This document shows positions 21,869-29,128 of a DNA stretch of 29,186 bases, piece after piece. Position 1 is the first letter of the stretch. The number at the start of each line of letters is the position of its first letter. The translations under genes and the position numbers were made by a program. The DNA is taken from positions 1 through 29,186 of the forward strand of contig DASQKI010000021.1 of NCBI GenBank assembly GCA_035630615.1. Reading direction: 5' to 3'. The notes under the pieces were generated by a model, which was given only the letters and a program-made list of their open reading frames with translations, made no database searches and had not been told where the DNA came from. The DNA is from DATFRX01 sp035630615 (GTDB lineage: Bacteria; Actinomycetota; Actinomycetes; Propionibacteriales; Nocardioidaceae).

Positions 21869-23665
21869 ATGAGCACCGACGTCACACTGCCTGCCCTCGG
21901 CGAGAGCGTCACCGAAGGCACCGTCACTCGCTGGCTCAAGCAGGTCGGCGACACCGTCACGGTCGATGAGCCGCTGCTCGAGGTCTCGACGGACAAGGTC
22001 GACACCGAGATTCCGTCGCCGGTCGAAGGCACCGTCCTCGAGATCAAGGTCTCCGAAGACGAGACCGTCGAGGTGGGCACCGTCTTGGCCACCGTGGGCA
22101 CCGACGCCGCCGGAGGTACCGACGGCGGCGCCGAACCGACGTCGGAGCCGGCCTCGGAGCCCAAGCCGTCGGTCTCGCCGCCGCCGACCGCCGGATCGAT
22201 CGCCGCCGAGGAGGCTGCCCGAGAGGAGCCCGAGGCCGAGGCGACGCCCGAGCCGGCAGCGACCGAGGCGACGCCCGAGCCGGCAGCGACCGAGCCGGAG
22301 CCCGCGGCCGAGCCCGCCCCGGCGGCCAGCGGCGGATCGGCGCAAGGCACCGACGTCAAGCTGCCCGAGCTCGGCGAGAGCGTCACCGAAGGCACCGTCA
22401 CCCGTTGGCTCAAGCAGGTCGGCGACACCGTCACGGTCGACGAGCCCCTGCTCGAGATCTCCACCGACAAGGTCGACACCGAGATCCCCTCCCCGGTCGA
22501 AGGCACCGTCCTCGAGATCAAGGTTTCCGAAGACGAGACCGTCGAGGTCGGCGCCGTTCTGGCGGTGGTCGGCGCGGGTGAGGGAGCTCCGGCCGAATCC
22601 ACTGCGGCGGCCCCACCGTCGACGCCCGCGGCTCCGACCCCGGCACCGACAGCGGCCGAGGAGCCCAGGGCGACGGGCCCGGCGCCACAGGCCGTCGCCG
22701 GCACCAAGTCCGGGGTCCCGGGCACCGGCGGCTCTCCCTACATCACCCCGCTGGTGCGCAAACTCGCCGCGCAGCATGACGTCGACCTGTCGACGGTCAA
22801 CGGCACCGGCGTCGGCGGGCGCATCCGCAAGCAGGACGTGATCACCGCAGCCGAGGCCCGCAAGGCCGAGGCGCCACCGGCGGCCGCACCGGCGCCGGCC
22901 GCGTCGGCCGCCGCGCCGGCATCGGAGCTGGAGGTCTCGCCGCTGCGCGGCACCACGCAGAAGATGACGCGTCTGCGCAAGGTGATCGCAACCCGGATGC
23001 TCGAGTCGTTGCAGACGTCGGCGCAGCTGACCTCGGTCGTCGAGGTCGACGTCACGTCAGTGGCCCGGCTCCGCATCCGGGTCAAGGACAGCTTCGCCCA
23101 ACGCGAGGGCGTCAAGCTGTCGTTCCTTCCGTTCTTTGCTAAGGCCGCAGTCGAGGCCCTGAAGTCCTACCCGCAGCTCAACGCGGCGATCGACACCGAG
23201 GCCGGCGAGATCATTTACCACCCAGCAGAGCACCTCGGCGTCGCGGTCGACACCGAGCGCGGTCTTCTCGTGGCCACCGTGAAGGACGCCGGCGACCTGT
23301 CGATCGCGGGCCTGGCCCGCAAGATCGCCGACCTCGCCGACCGGACCCGCAACAACAAGGTGTCGCCGGACGAGCTGACCGGAGCGACCTTCACGCTGAC
23401 CAACACCGGCAGCCGGGGCGCGTTGTTCGACACGCCGATCATCTTCCAGCCGCAGGTCGCGATCCTGGGGACCGGCGCCGTCGTGAAGCGACCGATCGTG
23501 ATCGACGACGCCAACTTGGGCGAGACGATCGCGGTGCGCCACATGGTCTACCTGTCGCTGACCTACGATCACCGACTGGTCGACGGCGCCGACGCGGCCC
23601 GGTTCCTGATGGCGGTCAAGCAACGGCTCGAGGGCGCCAACTTCGAAGCGGAGATGGGTCTGTAG
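21869..23665 (+). CDS. dlaT: 2-oxoacid dehydrogenase E2, dihydrolipoamide acyltransferase with two lipoyl domains
   Basis: A 598-aa E2 core of the pyruvate and/or 2-oxoglutarate dehydrogenase complex. Lipoyl domain 1 carries Lys43 in STDKVDTE. A Pro/Ala/Glu-rich linker follows, then lipoyl domain 2 with Lys201 in the same motif, a second linker and a peripheral-subunit-binding domain (about 289-325, SPYITPLVRKLAAQHDVD...GGRIRKQDV). The catalytic acyltransferase domain ends TYDHRLVDGADAARF with His568 and Asp572. It matches M. tuberculosis DlaT (Rv2215) in architecture; acetyl versus succinyl specificity cannot be told here. The two lipoyl domains are almost identical in DNA. The ATG has GAGGAG about 13 nt upstream. 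Confidence 0.95.
   Translation: MSTDVTLPALGESVTEGTVTRWLKQVGDTVTVDEPLLEVSTDKVDTEIPSPVEGTVLEIKVSEDETVEVGTVLATVGTDAAGGTDGGAEPTSEPASEPKPSVSPPPTAGSIAAEEAAREEPEAEATPEPAATEATPEPAATEPEPAAEPAPAASGGSAQGTDVKLPELGESVTEGTVTRWLKQVGDTVTVDEPLLEISTDKVDTEIPSPVEGTVLEIKVSEDETVEVGAVLAVVGAGEGAPAESTAAAPPSTPAAPTPAPTAAEEPRATGPAPQAVAGTKSGVPGTGGSPYITPLVRKLAAQHDVDLSTVNGTGVGGRIRKQDVITAAEARKAEAPPAAAPAPAASAAAPASELEVSPLRGTTQKMTRLRKVIATRMLESLQTSAQLTSVVEVDVTSVARLRIRVKDSFAQREGVKLSFLPFFAKAAVEALKSYPQLNAAIDTEAGEIIYHPAEHLGVAVDTERGLLVATVKDAGDLSIAGLARKIADLADRTRNNKVSPDELTGATFTLTNTGSRGALFDTPIIFQPQVAILGTGAVVKRPIVIDDANLGETIAVRHMVYLSLTYDHRLVDGADAARFLMAVKQRLEGANFEAEMGL
22238..22291 (+). repeat. Perfect 27-bp tandem duplication in the E2 linker
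   Basis: Two identical 27-bp units (22238-22264 and 22265-22291) encode EATPEPAAT twice in the first interdomain linker. The frame is kept. This looks like replication slippage. Confidence 0.9.
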
Positions 23666-23671
23666 AAGCAC

Positions 23672-24565
23672 GTGCGTTATGTCATCGCCGGCTCATCCGG
23701 CTTCTTGGGCACCGCGCTGCGGGCTCGCCTGGCGCGGGACGGGCATGACGTCACGCGGCTCGTACGCCGGCCGGCCGGATCTGCGTCGGAGTCGAGCTGG
23801 GATCCGTACGCGGGCGCGGTCGACGCCGACCTGATCGCCTCGGCAGACGTGGTCGTCAACCTGGCCGGCGTCAGTCTGGCCCACTGGCCCTGGACGGAGG
23901 ACTACCGCCGCAAGATCCTCGACTCGCGCCTCAGCACCACCGGGACGCTGGCCACCGCGATTGCCGCGGCACCGAAGCCACCCGCGTTCATCGTGGCGTC
24001 CGGAGTGGCTCGTTACGGGACCGACCGGGGCAACGAGATCCTGACCGAGGACAGCAGCGACGGTCACGGGTTCTTGCCCGACGTGGTCCGCCAGTGGGAG
24101 GCCGCCGCCGATCCCGCGCGGGCCGCTGGTGGGCGCGTCTGCCACTTGCGCACCGGCGTGGTGATCCACCGCGGCGGCGGCGCCTTGAAGTTCATGCGGC
24201 CGCCGTTTTGGCTCGGCATCGGCGGACGCGTCGGCTCGGGAGCGCAGTACTTTCCGATCATCTCGCTGCCGGACTGGCTGAGCGTCGTCGTCTTCCTCGC
24301 CGAGCATCCCGACTGCGTCGGACCGTACAACCTCGTCAGCCCGGTGCCGACGACGAACCTCGAGTTCACCCGTGCGCTCGCGTCCGCACTGCACAGACCG
24401 GCGATCATGCGTGCACCGGCCGTCGCCATGCGCACCGCGCTCGGTGAGGTCGCCGACGAACTCGTCGGATCGCGCCGGATCTTGCCGCAGCGACTCATCA
24501 CCGCCGGGTTCAAACACGAGCACCACGAGGTCGACGCGATCGTCGACAACGGCTTACATCGGTGA
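23672..24565 (+). CDS. TIGR01777-family epimerase-like protein (SDR39U1)
   Basis: Atypical short-chain dehydrogenase/reductase of 297 aa. The N-terminal nucleotide-binding motif is VIAGSSGFLGTAL; next comes VVNLAGVSLAHWPWTEDYRRKILDSR, the TIGR01777 signature region. The remainder includes FIVASGVARYG, LRTGVVIHRGGGALK and GSGAQYFPIISLPDWL, and the C-terminal DUF1731-like segment RRILPQRLITAGFKHEHHEVD. The substrate is unknown. The GTG at 23672 is 6 nt after the E2 stop, so it belongs to the lpd-E2 operon; Rv2216 has the same position in M. tuberculosis. Confidence 0.92.
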   Translation: MRYVIAGSSGFLGTALRARLARDGHDVTRLVRRPAGSASESSWDPYAGAVDADLIASADVVVNLAGVSLAHWPWTEDYRRKILDSRLSTTGTLATAIAAAPKPPAFIVASGVARYGTDRGNEILTEDSSDGHGFLPDVVRQWEAAADPARAAGGRVCHLRTGVVIHRGGGALKFMRPPFWLGIGGRVGSGAQYFPIISLPDWLSVVVFLAEHPDCVGPYNLVSPVPTTNLEFTRALASALHRPAIMRAPAVAMRTALGEVADELVGSRRILPQRLITAGFKHEHHEVDAIVDNGLHR

Positions 24566-24574
24566 GTTGGGGTC

Positions 24575-25162
24575 CTAGATCGCCCGGACCGCCGCGATCC
24601 GCCACCCGTCGGCCAGGTCGCGGAGCACGATGACGCGGGCCGTCGCCTGGTCGCGCGGCATCTCAACGGACCCCTGCTTGGTGTGCGCCGTCGGCCGGTC
24701 GAGTCGGTCGACGACGCGCAGCCGGACGTAGGGGCCGTCCCTCCCCGTCAGACGGGCGTCGAGGACCCGCAGCCGTACGCCGGTGAGCCGAACCCCGCGC
24801 TCTCGGTAGGCCGCCAGCATCTCGAGGTCGTGGCGCAGCACTGCTGACCCGCCGACGTAGACCGAGCGCAGTCGGTGCGGGTCGCGCAGTGCGTAGGCGC
24901 GCTCGCGTCGCTGGTCGAGTCGGCCGAGGATCGCGACCCAGTCTGGGTCGGTCGACACCAGTCGAGTCGGAGACGGCTGCCGAGCGTCGTGGTCGACGGC
25001 GCCGATCGCGCGAGCCGGCCGGGCCACTGTGGTCGGCTCCGACCCGGCGTCGCCACCGGCCGGCTTCGGCGAGGTGTCCACCTGGATCACACTCCAAACG
25101 ACGGCGGCCACGAGCCACGGCGCCATCGATGCGACCCACAGGACACGACGTCTGGCTGTCAT
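24575..25162 (-). CDS. Hypothetical single-pass membrane-anchored protein (195 aa)
   Basis: I do not recognise a family. It has a short basic N-terminus (MTARRR), one hydrophobic helix (VLWVASMAPWLVAAVVWSVI, about residues 7-26) and a low-complexity outside linker to about residue 65. A globular, Arg-rich domain of about 125 residues follows, with pattern WVAILGRLDQRRERAYALRD...LRVLDARL...VIVLRDLADGWRIAAV. The end suggests an NTF2/SnoaL-like or Mce-associated fold (a helix with YA.rD, strands and a final DGWRIAAV), but this is only a resemblance. It is convergent with the TIGR01777 gene (9-nt gap) and divergent from lipB. Confidence 0.75.
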   Translation of the reverse strand: MTARRRVLWVASMAPWLVAAVVWSVIQVDTSPKPAGGDAGSEPTTVARPARAIGAVDHDARQPSPTRLVSTDPDWVAILGRLDQRRERAYALRDPHRLRSVYVGGSAVLRHDLEMLAAYRERGVRLTGVRLRVLDARLTGRDGPYVRLRVVDRLDRPTAHTKQGSVEMPRDQATARVIVLRDLADGWRIAAVRAI

Positions 25163-25201
25163 GTCACCAGCGTGACCGAATCGGCGTTTCGGCGTCGGCG
25201 G

Positions 25202-25210
25202 TTATCCACA
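25202..25210 (+). promoter_or_regulatory. DnaA-box match in the lipB promoter
   Basis: TTATCCACA is a perfect match to the classical 9-bp DnaA box. It lies 4 bp upstream of the predicted lipB -10 box (25215-25220). A single isolated box may be coincidental. Confidence 0.4.
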
Positions 25211-25214
25211 GGGC

Positions 25215-25220
25215 TACCCT
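25215..25220 (+). promoter_or_regulatory. lipB: Candidate leaderless -10 box for lipB
   Basis: TACCCT, then 6 nt, then the GTG at 25227; no convincing ribosome-binding site. Confidence 0.5.
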
Positions 25221-25226
25221 GGCGAG

Positions 25227-25961
25227 GTGACGACAGCAGCCGAGACCCTGACGTTTCGCCGGTTCGACTTGGGCACGGCCCGGGTCGACTACCGGAAGGC
25301 CTGGGCGTTGCAGCACGAGCTGCATGGCGCACGAGCCGACGGCTCGGCCGCCGACACCGTCTTGCTGCTGGAACACCCGCCGGTCTATACCGCCGGCAAG
25401 CGGACCCAGCCGCACGAGCGTCCGGTCAACGGTGCGCCGGTGATCGACGTCGACCGTGGCGGCAAGATCACGTTTCACGGCCCGGGACAGCTGGTCGGCT
25501 ACCCGATCGTCGAGCTGCCGGACCAGGTCTACGTCGTCGACTACGTGCGCCGACTCGAGGAGGCGCTGATCCGTACCTGCGCCGACTTCGGCGTCGCGAC
25601 CGGCCGGGTGCACGGGCGCTCCGGCGTCTGGCTAGCGGCCGACGACTGTGGACCGGAGCGCAAGGTCGCCGCCATCGGCATCCGGGTCTCGCGAGGCGTG
25701 ACAATGCACGGCTTCGCGCTCAACTGCGACGTCGACCTCGCGTGGTACGACACGATCGTGCCGTGCGGCATCGCCGACGCCGGTGTGACGACGCTCACCA
25801 AGGAGCTCGGCCGGACCGTCTCGGTCGAGGAGGCGGCCGACGCCATCGAGCCACACCTGCGTGACCTGCTGACCTGGGCCGACTACGACCGCTCCCCCGA
25901 CCTCGCGGCGGCGGCTCCGGGTGGTGCCGTCAGCTACGGCCTCGCGCCACTGGCCCCGTAG
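25227..25961 (+). CDS. lipB: Lipoyl(octanoyl) transferase LipB
   Basis: Transfers octanoyl from acyl carrier protein to lipoyl-domain lysines, the first step of lipoate assembly. The 244-aa protein has the family motifs LLLEHPPVYTAGKR, RGGKITFHGPGQLVGYPI, the catalytic lysine in ERKVAAIGIRVSRG (Lys146) and the acyl-accepting cysteine in IVPCGIADAGVTTL (Cys180). The GTG at 25227 gives the expected N-terminus and has leaderless promoter spacing. lipA begins 10 nt after its stop. Probable substrates include the two lipoyl domains of the E2 encoded just upstream. Confidence 0.96.
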   Translation: MTTAAETLTFRRFDLGTARVDYRKAWALQHELHGARADGSAADTVLLLEHPPVYTAGKRTQPHERPVNGAPVIDVDRGGKITFHGPGQLVGYPIVELPDQVYVVDYVRRLEEALIRTCADFGVATGRVHGRSGVWLAADDCGPERKVAAIGIRVSRGVTMHGFALNCDVDLAWYDTIVPCGIADAGVTTLTKELGRTVSVEEAADAIEPHLRDLLTWADYDRSPDLAAAAPGGAVSYGLAPLAP

Positions 25962-25964
25962 GCT
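25959..25964 (+). promoter_or_regulatory. lipA: Candidate internal leaderless -10 box for lipA
   Basis: TAGGCT, whose TAG is also the lipB stop codon, then 7 nt, then the GTG at 25972. lipA could thus be transcribed on its own as well as with lipB. Confidence 0.45.
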
Positions 25965-25971
25965 GGATACC

Positions 25972-26925
25972 GTGACGATTGCACCTGAGGGACGCAAGCT
26001 GCTGCGCGTCGAAGTCCGCAATGCGCAGACGCCGATCGAGAAAAAGCCCGAGTGGATCAAGACCCGGGCGTCGATGGGCCCGGACTACCGCGAGCTGCAG
26101 GCTTTGGTCAAGAGCGAGGGTCTGCACACGGTGTGCCAGGAGGCCGGCTGTCCCAACATCTTCGAGTGTTGGGAGGACCGCGAGGCCACGTTCTTGATCG
26201 GTGGCGACCAGTGCACCCGGCGCTGCGACTTCTGCCAGATCGACACCGGCAAGCCGGAGCCGTTGGACCGTGACGAGCCGCGGCGAGTCGCCGAGTCGGT
26301 GCGCACGATGGGCCTGCGCTACGCCACCGTCACCGGTGTCTGCCGTGACGACCTGCCCGACGAGGGCGCCTGGCTCTATGCCGAGACGATCCGTCAGATC
26401 CACGCCCTCAACCCCGACACCGGCGTCGAGATGCTGGCGCCCGACTTCTCCGGCAACGCGGAGCTGCTCGGCCAGATCTTCGATGCCGAACCCGAGGTGT
26501 TCGCGCACAACGTCGAGACCGTGCCTCGAATCTTCCGTCGGATCCGGCCCGGCTTTCGCTACGACCGGTCGCTCGAGGTGCTCACGATGGCCCGCGAGCG
26601 CGGCCTGGTCACCAAGTCCAACCTGATCCTCGGCATGGGCGAGACCCGTGACGAGATCTCCGACGCGATGACCCAGCTTCACGACGCCGGCTGCGAGCTC
26701 CTCACGGTCACGCAATACCTGCGACCGTCGGTCCGCCACCACCCGATCGAGCGCTGGGTCAGGCCGGAGGAGTTCGTCGAGCTCCGCGACGAGGCGCTCG
26801 CCCTCGGCTACGCCGGCGTGATGTCCGGCCCGCTCGTCCGCTCCTCCTACCGCGCCGGACGCCTCTACCGTCAGGCGATGGAGCGGCGCGACAGTCTGGA
26901 CCCGGCTGCTGGCCGTACGGCGTAG
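25972..26925 (+). CDS. lipA: Lipoyl synthase LipA (radical SAM)
   Basis: Inserts two sulfurs into the octanoyl chain on lipoyl domains. The 317-aa protein has the auxiliary 4Fe-4S cluster motif C-x4-C-x5-C in VCQEAGCPNIFEC (Cys55, Cys60, Cys66) and the radical-SAM motif CTRRCDFC (Cys81, Cys85, Cys88). TVTQYLRPSVRHHPIERWV and the C-terminal GPLVRSSYRAG carry the serine that ligates the auxiliary cluster. The auxiliary cluster is consumed as sulfur donor and must be rebuilt by Fe-S carriers such as ErpA-type proteins. The GTG at 25972 is set by the leaderless -10 spacing and family length. Confidence 0.97.
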   Translation: MTIAPEGRKLLRVEVRNAQTPIEKKPEWIKTRASMGPDYRELQALVKSEGLHTVCQEAGCPNIFECWEDREATFLIGGDQCTRRCDFCQIDTGKPEPLDRDEPRRVAESVRTMGLRYATVTGVCRDDLPDEGAWLYAETIRQIHALNPDTGVEMLAPDFSGNAELLGQIFDAEPEVFAHNVETVPRIFRRIRPGFRYDRSLEVLTMARERGLVTKSNLILGMGETRDEISDAMTQLHDAGCELLTVTQYLRPSVRHHPIERWVRPEEFVELRDEALALGYAGVMSGPLVRSSYRAGRLYRQAMERRDSLDPAAGRTA

Positions 26926-26927
26926 GC

Positions 26928-26933
26928 TAGAGT
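26928..26933 (+). promoter_or_regulatory. Candidate -10 box for the DUF4191 gene
   Basis: TAGAGT lies 36 nt before the ATG at 26970, leaving a short leader with an AAGG ribosome-binding site. Confidence 0.4.
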
Positions 26934-26969
26934 CCGCACATCCACCCGAGACTCTGACAAGGTCGCACC

Positions 26970-27674
26970 ATGTCTACGACGCCCGAGCAGCCACGCAAGG
27001 GGCGCCTGCGCCAAATCGCCCAGGCCTACCGCATCACCAAGCAGCACGAGCGGTTCCTCGGCCTGCGGTTGTTCTTGTGGTTCCTCGTGATCGGCGGGGC
27101 CGTCGGCGCCGCTGGATGGTTCCTGCTGCACCCGATCTTCGGTGCCGCGATGGGCGTGATGACTGGCCTGCTCGCGGCGCTGGTCGTCTTCGGGCGGCGA
27201 GCCGAGCAAGCGTCCTACGCGCAGGTCGAGGGCCAGATCGGGGCCGCGGCCGGCGCTCTCCAGATGCTCAAGCGCGGCTGGTCGGTCAAGCCGGCCATCG
27301 CGCTCACCAAGAGCCAGGACGTCGTGCACCGCGTCGTCGGGCGTCCCGGGATCATCCTTGTCGGCGAGGGCAACCCCAACCGGGTGCGCAACCTCCTCAC
27401 CGTGGAGCGCAAAAAGCATGCCCGAGTCGCGCCGGACGCACCGATCCACGAGATCGTCGTCGGCAACGAGCCTGGCCAGGTGCCGCTAAAGCAGCTGGTC
27501 AAACACGTACGCAAGCTGCGTCGCGAAATCCGACCGGCAGACATGACCGAGGTACTTCAGCGACTCAAGGCGCTCGACGCGATGCGCCCGCAGGCGCCCT
27601 TGCCGCGCGGCCCGGTGCCCACCAGCATGAAGGGCGCGCGCAAGCTGATGCAGGGACGGGGCGGACAGCGCTGA
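26970..27674 (+). CDS. DUF4191 membrane protein
   Basis: A 234-aa protein of the actinobacterial DUF4191 family (M. tuberculosis Rv2219, also directly after lipA). It has a basic N-terminal cytoplasmic segment (RKGRLRQIAQAYRITKQHE) and two adjacent transmembrane helices (about 30-51 and 54-74). A long cytoplasmic domain follows, with YAQVEGQIGAAAGALQMLKRGW and RPGIILVGEGNPNRVRNLLT. The C-terminus is basic and ends near SMKGARKLMQGRGGQR. Function is unknown. The ATG has AAGG about 7 nt upstream; the next gene begins 12 nt after its stop. Confidence 0.92.
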   Translation: MSTTPEQPRKGRLRQIAQAYRITKQHERFLGLRLFLWFLVIGGAVGAAGWFLLHPIFGAAMGVMTGLLAALVVFGRRAEQASYAQVEGQIGAAAGALQMLKRGWSVKPAIALTKSQDVVHRVVGRPGIILVGEGNPNRVRNLLTVERKKHARVAPDAPIHEIVVGNEPGQVPLKQLVKHVRKLRREIRPADMTEVLQRLKALDAMRPQAPLPRGPVPTSMKGARKLMQGRGGQR

Positions 27675-27686
27675 CGAGGAGTCGCC

Positions 27687-28526
27687 GTGACCGACACCCT
27701 GTCCGACGATCAAGACCCGGGTTGGTATCCCGACCCCTGGGGCAAGCACGAGCACCGCTACTTCGACGGTGACCAGTGGACCGAGCACGTCGCGTCGCAC
27801 GGCAAGCAGAGTGTCGATCCTCCCTCCGGCGAGGGTGGGCCGGTGCCGACCGTCAACCGAGCGCCGGACAAGGTGCGACGCGATGCGGTCAAGGCCGCCG
27901 TCACTGCGGACACCGCGACCGGGTCGGGAAGCATCCTTGACGAGCCAGTCCTCGTGGTGAACCAGAAGGCCAAGCTGGTCGAGCTGCACAACGAGTTCGC
28001 CTTTTATGACCAGCACGGCGAGCAGATCGGCGCAGTCCGCCAGGTCGGCCAGAGCCCGGGCAAGAAGGTGATCCGGGTCGTCAGCACGTTCGACCAGTTC
28101 GCGACCCAAAAGCTGCAGGTCGTCGACATGGAGGGCACCGTCTTGTTGGCGTTGACCCGCCCGGCGAAGTTCATGAAGTCCCGCATCATCGTCGAGGACG
28201 GCTCCGGGCGACCGGTCGGCGAGGTCATGCAAAAGAACATCGTGGGCAAGATTCGCTTCGACATGCTGACCGGGCCCGTCGAGCAGGGCTCGATCAAGGC
28301 CCAAAACTGGCGGGCATGGAACTTCAACATCTTCGACGCCCAGGGCAACGAGATCGCCCGGGTGACCAAGACGTGGGAGGGCCTGGCGAAGACGATGTTT
28401 ACGACGGCCGACAACTACGTCGTGCAGATCCACCGACGGCTACCCGAGCCGCTGCGCAGCCTCGTCGTCGCGTCCGCCCTCTGCATCGACACCGCGCTCA
28501 AGCAGGACACCCGCGGCCTCAGCTAG
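27687..28526 (+). CDS. DUF2510 plus phospholipid scramblase-like (LURP-one/Tubby-like) protein
   Basis: A 279-aa two-part protein. Residues about 10-35 are a DUF2510 motif (DPGWYPDPWGKHEHRYFDGD, then QWTEHV), a short module common at the N-terminus of actinobacterial membrane-associated proteins. After a linker, residues about 80-270 form a beta-rich domain (LVVNQKAKLVELHNEFAFYD, then QHGEQIGAVRQVGQS) of the scramblase/LURP-one type, with the late helix SLVVASALCIDTALKQD. Lipid binding is a family-based guess; scrambling activity is not shown for bacterial members. The GTG at 27687 has GAGGAG 5 nt upstream. It probably shares an operon with DUF4191. Confidence 0.85.
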   Translation: MTDTLSDDQDPGWYPDPWGKHEHRYFDGDQWTEHVASHGKQSVDPPSGEGGPVPTVNRAPDKVRRDAVKAAVTADTATGSGSILDEPVLVVNQKAKLVELHNEFAFYDQHGEQIGAVRQVGQSPGKKVIRVVSTFDQFATQKLQVVDMEGTVLLALTRPAKFMKSRIIVEDGSGRPVGEVMQKNIVGKIRFDMLTGPVEQGSIKAQNWRAWNFNIFDAQGNEIARVTKTWEGLAKTMFTTADNYVVQIHRRLPEPLRSLVVASALCIDTALKQDTRGLS

Positions 28527-28539
28527 CCCTCCCCCTCGC

Positions 28540-28596
28540 CGAGTGGCGCAAGGTTGTCGGATCCAGCGGCCCGAAGCGACAATCGTGCGCCACTCG
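28540..28596. terminator. Large interrupted palindrome between convergent genes
   Basis: CGAGTGGCGCA (28540-28550) pairs perfectly with TGCGCCACTCG (28586-28596). After a 3-nt bulge on each side TTGTCG (28554-28559) pairs with CGACAA (28577-28582), leaving a 17-nt loop. It occupies most of the 74-nt gap between two convergent stop codons, so it probably ends both transcripts. The TGGCGCA core is also present in the S-component palindromes. Confidence 0.6.
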
Positions 28597-28600
28597 CGGG

Positions 28601-29020
28601 TCAGGCGTAGACGACGGCGGTGCCGGCCGCCGTGTCGTGGAGCCCGCGCCGGTCGGGGTCGTTGATGAGCGCCGGGATCGCGAGGCAGAGCAGCAGCGAA
28701 CGCACGAACGCGCGCGGGATGCCGACGGGCCGACGGCCGTCGATGCGTACGACCGCGATCGACAACGCGCGGCGACCGATCGAGTAGCCGAGCAGCCCGT
28801 CGAGCAGTGTCAGCTCGAGGAGCAGGACGGCCAACGGCGCCCAGAGGCCGGCTCCCTCGCCCGTCCAAACGTCCTCGCCGACGAAGATCGAGCTGACCAG
28901 GAGGGCGACGACCCAATCGATCACGAGCGCCGCCAGCCGCCGCCCGTATCCCGCCACCGAGCCGCTCCCCTCGGCCGGCAAACCGAGTCGCTGGCCCGGG
29001 TAAGACTCGGTGTCAGCCAC
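28601..29020 (-). CDS. RDD-family membrane protein
   Basis: A 139-aa membrane protein of unknown function. The RDD motif is in YGRRLAALVIDWVVALLVS (Arg and Asp of the first helix), followed by further hydrophobic segments LWAPLAVLLLELTLLDGLLG and FVRSLLLCLAIPALI. The conserved LGYSIGRRALSIAVVRIDGR and C-terminal DPDRRGLHDTAAGTAVV are also present; the latter is the typical RDD ending. The GTG at 29020 has TAGGGT exactly 6 nt upstream, so it is probably leaderless. It is divergent from the predicted glnA promoter; M. tuberculosis has an RDD-type gene (Rv2219A) in the same place. Confidence 0.92.
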   Translation of the reverse strand: MADTESYPGQRLGLPAEGSGSVAGYGRRLAALVIDWVVALLVSSIFVGEDVWTGEGAGLWAPLAVLLLELTLLDGLLGYSIGRRALSIAVVRIDGRRPVGIPRAFVRSLLLCLAIPALINDPDRRGLHDTAAGTAVVYA

Positions 29021-29026
29021 CCATCG

Positions 29027-29032
29027 ACCCTA
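29027..29032 (-). promoter_or_regulatory. Candidate leaderless -10 box for the RDD gene
   Basis: TAGGGT on the minus strand, then 6 nt, then the GTG at 29020. Confidence 0.5.
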
Positions 29033-29074
29033 TCGGCCGCCGCCGGCGACGGTCGCGGCCGGCCGTCCAGCTAC

Positions 29075-29112
29075 GTAACATGCGTGAAACAAGGCGGTCA
29101 CTGACCAGAAAT
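29075..29112 (+). promoter_or_regulatory. GlnR operator (two full a-b sites) upstream of predicted glnA
   Basis: The sequence reads GTAAC (29075-29079), 6 nt, GAAAC (29086-29090), 6 nt, GTCAC (29097-29101), 6 nt, GAAAT (29108-29112). This fits the known actinobacterial GlnR consensus gTnAC-n6-GaAAC-n6-GtnAC-n6-GAAAc with one mismatch at the last base. It lies 10 bp upstream of a TAGGTT -10 box, as expected for control of a nitrogen-assimilation gene. Confidence 0.88.
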
Positions 29113-29122
29113 GGCACCCGCC

Positions 29123-29128
29123 TAGGTT
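29123..29128 (+). promoter_or_regulatory. -10 box of the predicted glnA promoter
   Basis: TAGGTT downstream of the GlnR boxes, placing transcription start near 29135. At least 50 nt of leader follow to the window edge with no start codon that I would call; the gene itself lies beyond 29186. Its identity as glnA is inferred from the operator and from the conserved gene order. Confidence 0.6.
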
